From contig NZ_AXVD01000017.1 in assembly GCF_000482385.1 (NCBI RefSeq), positions 100,649 to 164,648 on the forward strand: a stretch of DNA of 64,000 nucleotides, read 5' to 3'. The stretch comes from Nocardia sp. CNY236. GTDB lineage: Bacteria > Actinomycetota > Actinomycetes > Mycobacteriales > Mycobacteriaceae. Below, piece by piece: positions 1 through 10,100 of this stretch (position 1 is its first letter; the number at the start of each line of letters is the position of its first letter). The notes below the pieces were generated by a model. That model saw only the letters and a list, made by a program, of their open reading frames with translations, was not told the origin of the DNA and searched no databases. Both the position numbers and the translations under genes were made by a program.

Positions 1-508
1 GATTGCCCGAGTAGTCGCGCGCCTGGGCAGTGAATGTCGTGGTGGAGCCGTCATCGAAGGTCAGGGTGACCGAGGTCTCCGCACCGGTGCGCAGCGGTGC
101 GCGCAGGTCCATGAACATGATGTGATCCCCGCCCGGCTGGAGGTGCTTCTCGCCGTGGGCCGGAATCGAGAAACCGTCGCGTTTGGGCCGCATGATCTGC
201 GTTCCGTTCTCCATGACACTCTCGTGCAACTCCACTCGATCGGCCGCCGGGCTACTCGCCGACACCACAGTGCGCGCCGTATCGCTGTCGTTGTGCAGAT
301 TGGCGAACGCGGCCGACATCCCGGTCTCGGCCGCCTTGGCCCATTCATCGGAAATGGTCACCACATCGGCCGACGACCGTGCCTCCGACTCGGAATCCGA
401 CGAGCAGGCAACCATGAGGAAAGACGCCACAGCAGCGGCTACCACACCCAGCAGCACGCGTGCGGGGCGAAATGGCGTGCGAGGTGAGACGCCGGTGTCG
501 ATATTCAT
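1..508 (-). CDS. PCuAC-family periplasmic copper chaperone lipoprotein (3' end outside window)
   Basis: The reading frame begins with ATG at 508 and is still open at the window edge (169 codons visible). Residues 1-35 form a lipoprotein signal ending in the lipobox LMVAC. The mature part carries the DUF461/PCuAC metal motif: a His and Met in LHESVMENGTQIM, then HIM about 22 residues after the last Met, close to the family pattern H(M)X10MX21HXM. PCuAC proteins bind Cu(I) outside the membrane and help metallate cytochrome oxidase CuA or deliver scarce copper. No neighbour on its 3' side is visible. It fits the copper theme of the 18-36 kb region but is 17 kb away, so a functional link is only inference. 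Family call secure; exact substrate not proven. Confidence 0.8.
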   Translation of the reverse strand, partial: MNIDTGVSPRTPFRPARVLLGVVAAAVASFLMVACSSDSESEARSSADVVTISDEWAKAAETGMSAAFANLHNDSDTARTVVSASSPAADRVELHESVMENGTQIMRPKRDGFSIPAHGEKHLQPGGDHIMFMDLRAPLRTGAETSVTLTFDDGSTTTFTAQARDYSGN

Positions 509-660
509 GGAACTCCAAAGGTGTAAGACGACCGATACGCATCGGGCCGGCAACCGACTCGACAGGGCGTCGAACCCAGTCCGAGCCGGGACACCACGGC
601 CGACCGCTGCATACTACCGTTCGTCGTAGAGATCTCTGCGTGGATGGGGCACACGAGCCA

Positions 661-1443
661 TCATGACCCGTCCGCCGGTGGCCGCTTCGCCTGGTCCCGG
701 TGAGCGTGGCCAGGGATCACGGCCGCGTGAACCAGGTTGTGATCGGAGACCCCGCCCACATCGTCGACCGATGCGGTGGCGACGGTCGCTCCGTGTGTGA
801 CGATGTGATCGATATACCGTGCCCGCGCGGTCGATGTGGGCGGCCGAGTGGGCAACGCGCCCGCTGCGTACCCCGCCGCCTCGAAGTCGTTGCCCAAGCC
901 GGTGAGGATCGAGGCGTGTTCGGTATTGAAATCGCCCAGCATTACCACGGCGCGATCCGACACATCGGTGACGAGCTCGGCCAGCCGCGACAGTTGCTCT
1001 ACGCGCCGACGGTTGCCCGTGACATGAGTGGCGATCACCACCACCTCGCCCGCATCGACCACGAGGGCGCCCTTGCCGCTGTCGTTGGCGAACGATTCGG
1101 CGACGAGCTGCTTGCTCGGCCCCGTAGTCAGCACCACGAGATACTCGCTACCGTCGAGCAGCGAACTGGGTACCCGACGTGGCGTCGGTACCCGCGGGTA
1201 GCGCATCGCGTGCAATGTACGGTCGGGCAAGGCAACCCGCAGATCCGCCAACTGGTCTCCGCTGACTTCCTGCAACGCCACGATCCGTTCGGTGCGCTCG
1301 GCCACCCGAGCGGTGATCGCAGCGATTCGGGCGCGCTCGTCCGGCCAACGCGTCACGACATCCTCATACCAGTTCTCGGCATGGACGCGATGCAGAACGT
1401 TCCACGTAGCCACCGTGATCATCCCAGTGATGGTAGGTGACAT
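661..1443 (-). CDS. endonuclease/exonuclease/phosphatase family protein
   Basis: 260 residues with the full set of motifs of the Mg-dependent EEP fold (DNase I, exonuclease III, sphingomyelinase): TWNVLH at 13-18, metal-binding Glu59 in ALQEV, His140, GDFN at 170-173, Asp212 in the YIDH segment and the terminal SDHN at 233-236. No signal peptide or membrane segment, so a cytoplasmic phosphodiesterase or nuclease is likely; the substrate cannot be read from the sequence. A second Met at residue 8 lies directly before the first strand and is an alternative start. It sits between the PCuAC gene and a small membrane protein gene on the same strand but is separated from both, so it is probably transcribed alone. 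Confidence 0.75.
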   Translation of the reverse strand: MSPTITGMITVATWNVLHRVHAENWYEDVVTRWPDERARIAAITARVAERTERIVALQEVSGDQLADLRVALPDRTLHAMRYPRVPTPRRVPSSLLDGSEYLVVLTTGPSKQLVAESFANDSGKGALVVDAGEVVVIATHVTGNRRRVEQLSRLAELVTDVSDRAVVMLGDFNTEHASILTGLGNDFEAAGYAAGALPTRPPTSTARARYIDHIVTHGATVATASVDDVGGVSDHNLVHAAVIPGHAHRDQAKRPPADGS

Positions 1444-1504
1444 GGCGAAACCGATTGCGACGCGACGTGTACCGAACCGGCTGGCGCTGCAACCGAGCGT
1501 GTGG

Positions 1505-1900
1505 TCAGATCATGGCGAACGAGGCAGCGAACCATGCCAGCAACACCAGCACGGCGCCGACCGCCGCGCCAGGGTACAGCGCTCGACCTTGCCTGGCCGC
1601 CGTGCCCGACAACACCGCACCGATGACCAATCCGGCAACCCCGCCGCCGACCATGATCACCACCCCCGCGCTCGTGTCGGCGCGACACTCCGGTGTCGAC
1701 TCGCAGATTCCCTCGGCCATCAGAAACCATGGGGCCAAGACCATCGACATCGCGGCCAATGCCGCGGGGAGAAACCACAGCACCGCGCTGGCGACCAGAT
1801 CGATGGAGCGCGGCGGGGCGACTGTGCGGATTTCGGGTTCACGCGTCGGATAGCCGGAGCGGGTCGCGCCGTGGGACACCTGGTTCAGGTAGCCGTGCAT
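1505..1900 (-). CDS. small hypothetical membrane protein
   Basis: 131 residues. After a polar N-terminus of about 33 residues there are three hydrophobic helices (about 34-58, 75-98 and 108-130), with a short loop containing two Cys (ICESTPEC) between the first two. No family was recognised. The codon usage matches the surroundings and the frame is well separated from its neighbours, which supports a real gene. It is divergent from the esterase gene at 2076; the about 175 bases between the two starts should hold both promoters. Function unknown. Confidence 0.5.
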   Translation of the reverse strand: MHGYLNQVSHGATRSGYPTREPEIRTVAPPRSIDLVASAVLWFLPAALAAMSMVLAPWFLMAEGICESTPECRADTSAGVVIMVGGGVAGLVIGAVLSGTAARQGRALYPGAAVGAVLVLLAWFAASFAMI

Positions 1901-2075
1901 CGTGTCTCGCTATCGGGTTGGGTGAGTCGACCGGGCCGAGGGAAGTTATACACCAGCAGCGACCGTGCCGACATGATCATGATCTCACGCCCAGCAATCC
2001 TGTCTCCGTACGGCTTCCGCCGCAGAACAGACATCGACGCCAGCACCGCACCCCCGCCGTCGATACACTGGCCCG

Positions 2076-3305
2076 GTGAGCGCACCCCTACCCGGACCGG
2101 TGCCGATCGTCGATGACGTGGATACCGTGACCTCACGCGGCCACGAGGACGATCCGACGACAACCGGCCTCGGTCACGCCACCGTCGCGTCGCTGTGGGA
2201 ATCGGTGCAATCGTGGTATCGCATGGGCACGACCCCGGCGATCCAGGTATGTGTGCGACGCAACGGCGCGATCGTGTTGAACCGCGCCATCGGCCACGCC
2301 TGGGGCAACGCACCCGGTGATCGGGCGGACACGGCCGGAGTGCTGGTAACCCCGGACCTGCCGTTCTGTGGCTTCTCGACCGCGAAAGGCGTTGCCGGTG
2401 CCATGATGTTCCTGCTCATCGAACAGGGAGCATTCGCTCTGGACGATCGGGTGTGCGACTACATTCCAGAGTTCGCGACACATGGCAAGGCGGCCATCAC
2501 GATCGGTGACGTGCTCTCGCACTCTGCCGGCATTCCTTTCCTACCGCCCGCCTATCGGGGCATCGACGTGATCGCCGACGAAGAGTTGGCCGTGCGCGCA
2601 CTGGTCGATCTCGTTCCGAGCTGGAAACCCGGTCGCTTCCGCGTGTACCACGCGCTGACCGGTGGTTTGATCCTGCGCCTGCTGGTGCAGCGAGCAACCG
2701 GAAAACGCCTGCGTGAGCACCTCGCCGAAGAGGTACTCGAGCCCTTCGGCTTTCGGTGGACCAACTTCGGGGTCGCTGCCGAAGACATCGACGGTGTCGT
2801 GCCGAGCGTTCGGATAGGTCCCGCGCCCTCGCGGCTGACCCGCCATCTGGCCCACAAGGCGATCGGCGGAGAAATGGACCGAACCCCCGGCCTCGCCGAG
2901 CGATTCCTGACCGCCGAGCTTCCGTCCGGAAACCTGGTCACCACCGCAACGGAATTGGCCAGGTTCTACGAGATCCTCACCCACGGCACACCCGACGGCC
3001 GCCGCATCATCCGACCGCAGACCTTGGCGCGAGCGGTGCAACCCGCCCGCTGGATTCCCGGCGTCGCGGGACGAGTCAGTCGAGCAGGCTTCGAACTCGG
3101 CGCACGCAGATCGAAGTTCGGACGCAACACCACAGCCCATTTCGGGCGCAGCGGACTGACCACCCAGTACGGCTGGGCCGACGCCGCACGCGGACTGTCC
3201 GGCGCAATCCTCACCAGTGGCAAAGCCGTCGCCGACGCCGATCGCCCATGGCGGTTGGTCGCACAGATCTCCGCGGCCGTGCCTCCCGACCGCCAGGACC
3301 CATGA
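2076..3305 (+). CDS. beta-lactamase-fold serine hydrolase (EstB/LipE-type esterase)
   Basis: 409 residues starting at GTG. The class C beta-lactamase/EstB active site is visible: S-T-A-K at 101-104 (SxxK nucleophile and base), Tyr191 in YHAL where related enzymes have YSN or YxL, and H-F-G near 355 in place of the KTG box. This pattern is typical of the mycobacterial LipE/LipL group of esterases rather than true beta-lactamases. No signal peptide is evident, so it is probably cytoplasmic or loosely membrane-bound. It converges with the LuxR regulator at 3347, leaving only about 40 bases between the two stops. Natural substrate unknown; short-chain esters are usual for the family. Confidence 0.75.
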   Translation: MSAPLPGPVPIVDDVDTVTSRGHEDDPTTTGLGHATVASLWESVQSWYRMGTTPAIQVCVRRNGAIVLNRAIGHAWGNAPGDRADTAGVLVTPDLPFCGFSTAKGVAGAMMFLLIEQGAFALDDRVCDYIPEFATHGKAAITIGDVLSHSAGIPFLPPAYRGIDVIADEELAVRALVDLVPSWKPGRFRVYHALTGGLILRLLVQRATGKRLREHLAEEVLEPFGFRWTNFGVAAEDIDGVVPSVRIGPAPSRLTRHLAHKAIGGEMDRTPGLAERFLTAELPSGNLVTTATELARFYEILTHGTPDGRRIIRPQTLARAVQPARWIPGVAGRVSRAGFELGARRSKFGRNTTAHFGRSGLTTQYGWADAARGLSGAILTSGKAVADADRPWRLVAQISAAVPPDRQDP

Positions 3306-3346
3306 TCATCGCGGCATCGGTACCCGGCGTCGGCCGGGTGACAGTG

Positions 3347-5962
3347 TCATAGCAACCCACCGCGACGCGCGCGGTCCAGGACATCCACCCGAGAATTAGA
3401 CCCCAACTTGGCGTAGATGCCCCGCAGATGAGTCTTCACCGTATTCACCGACACCCCGAGATCGGCTGCGATCTGCTGAGCTGTGCGCCCCGACGGCAAC
3501 TGCTTGAGCACCGTCATTTCGGTACGCGTCAGCGTGGGATAGGTCGCAGGACGCTCGATCGCAGGATGCCGGCGCACCAACTCGGCGAAACCCTCCGCCC
3601 GGCCGAAACGACCGGAATAGCAGTCCAACAAGCCCACAGCTGCAGGCACGTCCAGAAACGGGCGGACCAGCCGGTGAGGCGCCGCTGCGCCGAGCGCACG
3701 CTCGAGCGCAGCAAGAGCCTTGGTCGGCACACCGCTGTCGTGCTGGAACCACGCATACAGCAGCCACCCGGTGATCGCGCAGCTCGGACGCATGCCGCTC
3801 AGGTCGTCGAGTATGGGCTCCAGGATGACACCCAGCGCCCTGGGACGATCGGAAGCCGCCGCCACGGCCGCACCGACCAGACGAACCTCGGGCGAGTCGC
3901 CGACCACGTCACGGGACCGATCGACGATCAGCTGCGCCATCGCGGCATCGTGCACCCGCGCCAGCGCCCAGACCGCCGACAGGATCAGCCCACTGGTTGC
4001 CACCGACAACGCTCGGTGTTCGACCAGCGCCAGCAGGCTCCGGCGCAATGCGTCGGCGGCTGGGGACTGCTGCTCGGCGCACTCGAGGTCCAACAGCCGC
4101 CCGACCGCATACCCATGCCACCCCGCGGCAGGATCCCAGGACCCGTCGTGGTCGACGCGCTCGGACAGTGCCGTGTGCACCGGACCCGGATCCAGTGGCT
4201 CGCCGTGCAGGTACGCGCCATAGGCAGCGATCGCGGTCGCCTGAACCGCATCGGTCGAATCCACGAGTCCATGGCCGTCGGCGAACGCCACCGCGTGAGC
4301 CGCTCGCGCACGCATCGCCGATGCAGCATCGACGACCTCCGCTGCGAACGCCAAGCGGGTGAGCGCACGCAACACGAGTCGCGGGCGGCAAGCATGCTCG
4401 GCCAGCGCCAGACTCGCCCGCAGCAATTGTTCGCCCTGCGCGACCGCGCCCGCAGCAACCTGCGCAGTCGCGACTTGAATCGCGACATACGCGTCGATGT
4501 CGGGATTGCCGATCGGCGCGAACTCCTGCGGCGACTCACCCACCATGTCCCCGCAGTTCGCTCCGAGGTCGATCATCGCTGCCCAGGCCAGCGCCTCCAC
4601 CACCTCGGCCGAAACGACCGATGTCTTGCTCGCGCGGCGTACGGTCGCGGTGTCCAGGCACGCGCGGGCGGCCCGAACGCTGCCGTGCCCGAGCGCATCG
4701 ACCACCCGAACCAACCACAGAAACGGATCGTCCAGCAGCGTCGGCGCCGAACGCGCGAGCTCCCCGAACAACACCTCGCCATCGCCGTCCAAGACCATAC
4801 GCAGCGCGAACTCGGACAGGAACGCATACAACTGCTCCCGATCGGGCACAGCAAGCAGATGCGGCAGCGCTGTCGCCGGCAGACCCACCGAACACAACCA
4901 CCGGGCCGACTGCGCGTGCAACTCGACACACAGCTGCGGCCCGAGCCGACGCGCCTCGGCGACGAAGTAGGCACGCACCATCGGATGACAGGTGAACCAC
5001 ACCTGCTCGTCACGCACAGTGGAATTGATCGGGAAATTGATTCGGTCGAGTTCCCGAAGACAATGTCCGGCGCCACCGCCCACGAGCTCGTCGGCGAGCT
5101 GTTCGGTGAACGAGACGGCAACACTGGTGTAGGTGAGGAATTGCCGCAATGCGGGCTGCAGCACCTCGATGAGTTCACTGACCAAGAACTCCGCCACCGC
5201 TGGCACAGGCCGCGCAAGACCGGACAGTGCCGCAGTCCGATCGTCGGGCGCGCCGGCGATATGTGCCGCGCCGATTCGGACCAGCGCGGCCCAACCATCG
5301 GTCAGGGAATTGATCGTCTCGAGCTCCGAATCGGTGAGCTCACACCCGTGAGCGCGACACAACATGTCGATCTGCTCGGGTGCCAAAGTGAGTTCCTGCG
5401 TCCCCCAGCGAGTCAGTCGCGCCTGCAGCTCCAAGACATGCCAGCGAATCGGCGGCGCGACACGCGCACACACCACCGTCGTGACGCTCCGGGGTGCATG
5501 CTGCAGAAAATACTCGACGCCCGCGAGCGCGAACGGGTCGGTGATCAAGTGAGCATCATCGATCACCAGTACCGTCGGCGTTGTCTGGGCGGCCAACGTT
5601 TCGGCCAAAACCGCCGCTTCGGCAAGCGGCGAGCCAGGACGCCCGGCGCTCACCACCCCGAAGCGAGCATGCAGCGTGGCCCACAGCATCGCCGCGTCAT
5701 CGAGCTCCTCGGTAACGGTGAGCCAGGCTATGTCGTGTTCGCCCACGGCCCGACGCGCCCAGTCCGCCAACAGCACCGTTTTTCCCGTTCCCGCCGGTGC
5801 ACACAACAACAGCACATGTCCGTTTCCACTGCTCGATACGGCGTCCAGGCCAGCGTGCAGATCCGCCCGTGCGATCGGGGCGAACGGCAGCAGCGGCACC
5901 GCGTCGCCCCTCTCCGCCGCGGCTGCCCCGCGTCCTAGAACAGCAATGTGCGATGTGGTCAC
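3347..5962 (-). CDS. large LuxR-family (MalT-like) ATP-binding transcriptional regulator
   Basis: 871 residues from the GTG at 5962, chosen because GGGAGG lies four bases upstream; an in-frame start 28 codons earlier at 6046 lacks such a site. Walker A APAGTGKT is at 55-62 and Walker B VLVIDDAH near 131. A long helical, TPR-like sensor region follows, and a C-terminal LuxR helix-turn-helix (TAQQIAADLGVSVNTVKTHL) ends the protein. This is the STAND-type LAL layout, in which ATP hydrolysis and ligand binding switch on DNA binding. The likely target is unknown; the nearest divergent gene is the membrane protein at 6184, about 220 bases away. Confidence 0.85.
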   Translation of the reverse strand: MTTSHIAVLGRGAAAAERGDAVPLLPFAPIARADLHAGLDAVSSSGNGHVLLLCAPAGTGKTVLLADWARRAVGEHDIAWLTVTEELDDAAMLWATLHARFGVVSAGRPGSPLAEAAVLAETLAAQTTPTVLVIDDAHLITDPFALAGVEYFLQHAPRSVTTVVCARVAPPIRWHVLELQARLTRWGTQELTLAPEQIDMLCRAHGCELTDSELETINSLTDGWAALVRIGAAHIAGAPDDRTAALSGLARPVPAVAEFLVSELIEVLQPALRQFLTYTSVAVSFTEQLADELVGGGAGHCLRELDRINFPINSTVRDEQVWFTCHPMVRAYFVAEARRLGPQLCVELHAQSARWLCSVGLPATALPHLLAVPDREQLYAFLSEFALRMVLDGDGEVLFGELARSAPTLLDDPFLWLVRVVDALGHGSVRAARACLDTATVRRASKTSVVSAEVVEALAWAAMIDLGANCGDMVGESPQEFAPIGNPDIDAYVAIQVATAQVAAGAVAQGEQLLRASLALAEHACRPRLVLRALTRLAFAAEVVDAASAMRARAAHAVAFADGHGLVDSTDAVQATAIAAYGAYLHGEPLDPGPVHTALSERVDHDGSWDPAAGWHGYAVGRLLDLECAEQQSPAADALRRSLLALVEHRALSVATSGLILSAVWALARVHDAAMAQLIVDRSRDVVGDSPEVRLVGAAVAAASDRPRALGVILEPILDDLSGMRPSCAITGWLLYAWFQHDSGVPTKALAALERALGAAAPHRLVRPFLDVPAAVGLLDCYSGRFGRAEGFAELVRRHPAIERPATYPTLTRTEMTVLKQLPSGRTAQQIAADLGVSVNTVKTHLRGIYAKLGSNSRVDVLDRARRGGLL

Positions 5963-6183
5963 CGTGCCTCCCGGACCCTGTGCAGACCGATACCCGACTG
6001 CGCCTGGTGTCGGGAACGTACCCGGCCCAGGTCCGCTCGACCCCATTGCCAGCGCTCGTTATCGAAATTTCATCCCGCGGGCAGGCGCCGATGCCCGACC
6101 TCACCCGAACTGGGGGAGGCGCCCGACCGATGGGTGATGAAGATTCGAAAGGCGTCCAACAATTCCCGAGAAAGGAGGCGACG

Positions 6184-6597
6184 ATGACCCACACGACCGA
6201 AACCGAACCGCACCCGGTGCGTCAGGGCGTCGCGGCGGGAACATCCATCGCCGCCGCGATTCTGATGTCGACCGTCGGAGTGCTGTCGATTTTCGAGGGC
6301 ATCTCCGCTGTCGCCGAGGACGATCTGTACATCGTCGGGGCCGAATACGTCTTCGAATTCGACACCACCGCATGGGGTTGGATCCACATAGTGCTCGGCA
6401 TCTTCCTGGTTGTGGCCGCACTGGCCTTGATGACCGGCGCCACGTGGGCCAGGATCACCGCGATATGCGTGGCCGCCGTGTCGATCCTGGGAAACTTCAT
6501 GTGGTTGCCGTACTACCCGGCATGGTCGATCCTCGTGATCGCACTCGATGTCGTCGTGATCTGGGCGATCGCAACATGGAAGCCGGAGGCGATCTGA
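6184..6597 (+). CDS. DUF7144-type four-helix membrane protein
   Basis: 137 residues from the ATG at 6184, which has AAAGGAGG eight bases upstream; the frame is open further upstream but without such a site. About 22 polar residues precede four hydrophobic helices (roughly 22-48, 60-82, 86-106 and 110-130). The sequence around [10 protein letters not shown] and [25 protein letters not shown] is characteristic of a conserved actinobacterial membrane family (DUF7144) of unknown function. It is divergent from the LAL regulator, which may control it. It is followed by an about 180-base spacer before lsr2. Confidence 0.75.
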   Translation: MTHTTETEPHPVRQGVAAGTSIAAAILMSTVGVLSIFEGISAVAEDDLYIVGAEYVFEFDTTAWGWIHIVLGIFLVVAALALMTGATWARITAICVAAVSILGNFMWLPYYPAWSILVIALDVVVIWAIATWKPEAI

Positions 6598-6781
6598 CCA
6601 CGAGAACCGGCACGGCCGGCTCGGCATCCACACCGTCAGCCGGTGCGCGATGCCGAGCCGACCCGTCACCGCACAGCCTCGAACCCACCCCCGCCGTTCC
6701 CGGGGTGGAACCGATCTGTTATCTACTGGCTACGATTGTTTTCGATTGCACACGTTCGGTAACCGCGAAGGGACTATCTCT

Positions 6782-7114
6782 ATGGCACGCAAAGTCGTCG
6801 TGACACTGATCGATGACTACGACGGTGAATCTCAGGCCGAGGAAACAGTGTCTTTCGCCTTGGACGGCGTGGCCTACGAGATGGACTTGTCCACAGACAA
6901 TGCCGGTCAGCTCCGTGGATTCTTCGAGCAGTGGGTTCCGCACGCCCGCAAGGTCCGCCGTGCCCGGAGGACCCGCACAGTGCAACGATCCGCGAACGAT
7001 CGGGAACAAGCCACGGTCATCCGGGAATGGGCGCGCCAGAACGGCATCGACGTGTCCGCACGGGGGCGCATCGCAGTCGAAGTGGTCGAGGCGTACAAAA
7101 AGGCCAACGGCTGA
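6782..7114 (+). CDS. lsr2: Lsr2-family nucleoid-associated protein
   Basis: 110 residues. The N-terminal dimerisation part begins [15 protein letters not shown] and contains the beta strands typical of Lsr2. The C-terminal DNA-binding part ends with REWARQNG and the minor-groove RGR loop ([10 protein letters not shown]). Lsr2 is the H-NS analogue of Actinobacteria and silences AT-rich or horizontally acquired DNA. Length fits the family (about 112). GAAGGGA lies nine bases before the ATG. Nocardia usually carry more than one copy; from sequence alone I cannot say whether this is the main Lsr2 or a paralogue. Its neighbours (a membrane protein and a P-type ATPase) are not the usual core lsr2 context, which favours a paralogue. 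Confidence 0.9.
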   Translation: MARKVVVTLIDDYDGESQAEETVSFALDGVAYEMDLSTDNAGQLRGFFEQWVPHARKVRRARRTRTVQRSANDREQATVIREWARQNGIDVSARGRIAVEVVEAYKKANG

Positions 7115-7182
7115 CCCGAACCGCCGTCGGTGACCCGCGGCGAGCGGCGTTTGCCAGCTACGACTGTGGGTAGCTGCCGGAT

Positions 7183-10100
7183 ATGACAGTTTCACTGCGC
7201 GGAGTCGTTTCGTCGTGGTGGTTCGAAGCGCCGTCCGCCGTAGCGGCGGAGGCGGTGCTGGCCGGCGTCGAACTGGCCGTCGATCTGGGAGCCATCGCGG
7301 CGCAGGCGCCGACGCACGCCAAGACGGCGGGCGCGTCGTTGCTGAGTCGGGCACGCGAAGCGGAACTGCACACCGAGCCCATGGCATCGGTCGATCCCCA
7401 CCGGATCCCGACGTCGGACCGCCACCCCGCGGACCGGGTCCGCCCGAGCCGCCCCGACACCCTCACGCGGGGCCAGACCCCGCAACGCCGTTCACGATTC
7501 CACGCATCGACCGACCGCATCGGCGCCGCGCTCACCAACGGCCTGGGCGAACTGCGTGAGCTGCTGGCAGCGATCGGGTCGCTCGACACCGACACCGTGA
7601 CCGACGCTCTCGACGGCAGTCGCGTCCGCGACCGTACCGCCGATCCAGAGCCGGTGTCGACTGCCGGAATCCAGCTCACCAGCGACATATGCGCGATCGG
7701 GGTATCGACCGTATCGGCCGCGCTCCCGGTGTACGGACCCGCTCGCGTACTCCGTGCACTCGCAGCATTCGCCGATACCCAACCCCGCATCCGTGGCCTG
7801 CTGGAGCAGCAACTCGGCCGACAACGGACAGACCTGGGACTCAGTACAGCCAACGCCATCGGCCACGCCGTGGGCAATCGCGCCGCTGCCGGCACAGCCA
7901 ATCTATTCGTCGATATCGTGTACCGAAGTCTCACCCTGACCGAGGCATTGGCCTCGAACGCGCAACGACGCCGGTGGACCACCGAACAACACAACCGAGC
8001 CCTCGACACCCCACCGTCGGCGCCACCCACCCGAGTGGTCGAGATGCCGCGGGGACCGATCGAGCGGGTTGCCGACGAAACGGCCGCAGGCGCCCTCATC
8101 GGTGCAACCACCGCCGTTCTCGGCGGTCGCGGGCTGCTCAGCGCGGCCGACGCCGTCGAACTCGGCGCGCCCAAAGCAGCGGTCGCCAGCCGCGAAGCCT
8201 ACAGCGCCGTAGTCTCGACGCTGCTGTCCCGAGCGGGGGTGCTCACCTTGCGCCCACGAGTCTGGCGACGACTGGACCGGCTGTCTGCGCTCGTGGTCGA
8301 CGGCGAGGCATTGCTCACCGCCCGCAGAATGGTGCTCGCAGCCGAAACCACCGACGAGAGGTGGTCGCCCGCCGAAGTCTGGAGCGCCGGTCAACGCCTG
8401 CTATGGACCCAGGACACCGAGGACCCCCTGGGAAACCTCGCCCGCACGACCGACCGGCACGCTCCACGCGAGCGCCGCCACGTGTTGGTCCACCCCAAGA
8501 CCGGCACACCCGACCGCGGCGCAACACGTCGCCCGGTCTGGCGAGAACTCCGCGACGACGGCACCCGTGTCGGTCGAGTGCTCGTCGGACACGAACTCGA
8601 CCGACACGCGCACGCAATACTCGAGCGAGCCCGATCGGCGGGACTGCGCGTCATCCTCGTCGCCGGCGCCGACGCCGCAGAGCTACGATCGCTGTCCCAC
8701 GACGTCATCGACCCCAGCCGGTCACTGCGCAAAGTCGTGCACGACCTCCAACGCGACGGACACCTGGTCGCGGTCCTGAGTCGGTGTACCCAGCCTTCAC
8801 TGGTCTACGCCGACGTCGCGATCGGATTGGCCGGCCAGGACGATGCAACCACACTGCCACCAACCGTGGACCTGTTGTGTCCGAATCTGGCACACGTCCA
8901 CCGAATTCTGGGCGCGGTCGGCCCCGCCCGACAAGTCAGTGAACGCGGTCGCTCACTGGCATTGTCCGCAGCCGCCGTCGGTGGTCTCCTGCTCGCCGTC
9001 GCCCCGGACCGAAGCGGCCGCGCAGCACCCGGCACAGCCGCCCATCTCACGGGCCTGCTCACCGGCGCCTACTGCGGCTGGCGTGCCGCCTGGACCCAGC
9101 CTCGAACCCCCCTCACCTCACCGGTGTCCTGGCACGCACTCGAACCCGACGACGTCATGAGGCGGCTTCCCTCGACCCTTCCACCTGCGGACCGGATCGA
9201 GCCCCCAGGACCGATTGCCATCCCAGGACTGGCTGTTGTGGCATCTGCGGTGTCCTTCGCCCGCCAGTTGCGCCGCGAACTCGGCGATCCCCTCACACCG
9301 ATCCTTGGAGTCGGGGCGTTCGCCACCGCCATACTCGGAGCACCATCGGACGCCGTGCTGCTGTCGGCGGTGCTCATGGTCAACGCGGTCGTTTCCGCAT
9401 GGCAACGGCAGCGGGCAGAGGGTGCGCTACACCAACTGTTCGAGGGCGAACAGCTCACCGGCCGCGTGGTCGACCGCAACGAACTCGACGCCGACCGCTG
9501 CGGCGAGCACCTTCTGCCCGCGAACCTGCTCGCCATCGGCGACGTCATCGTGCTGCGGCCAGGCGACGTCGTCCCTGCCGACGCGCGACTGCTGCGCGCA
9601 GACAATCTCGAACTGGACGAATCAAGCCTCACCGGTGAATCCGTGACCGTCGCGAAACAGGTCGCCGCGACCCCCGGCGCGGTCCTGAACGACCGAGCGT
9701 GCATGGTCTTCGAAGGCAGCACCGTGGTCAGCGGAACCGCCTCCGTGATCGTTGTCGCAATCGGACCCGACACCCAGGCCAGCCGTGCCGCAGCAGGAGC
9801 CATCCCACCCGAAAAGGGCGGTGTCCAAGCGCAGCTGCGCCGGTTGACCGAACGCACACTGCCGTTGACCCTATCGGGTGGCGGCGTCGTGACCGGACTG
9901 GGACTGCTACGCAACAGGCCACTGCGATCGGCGATCGGCGACGGTGTGGCGGTTGCGGTCGCAGCGGTACCCGAGGGACTTCCTCTGGTGGCCACGGTCG
10001 CCCAGCTCGCCGCCGCACGCAGGCTCTCCCGACACGACGTACTGGTGCGAGCCAGTCGGACCGTCGAAGCATTGGGCCGTGTGGACACCCTCTGCTTCGA

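Noticed and set aside
3428..5938. 836-codon open frame on the plus strand opposite the LuxR regulator
   Set aside because: Composition is Arg-rich and motif-free, while the minus strand has clear Walker and LuxR domains. It is an antisense shadow of high-GC coding DNA.
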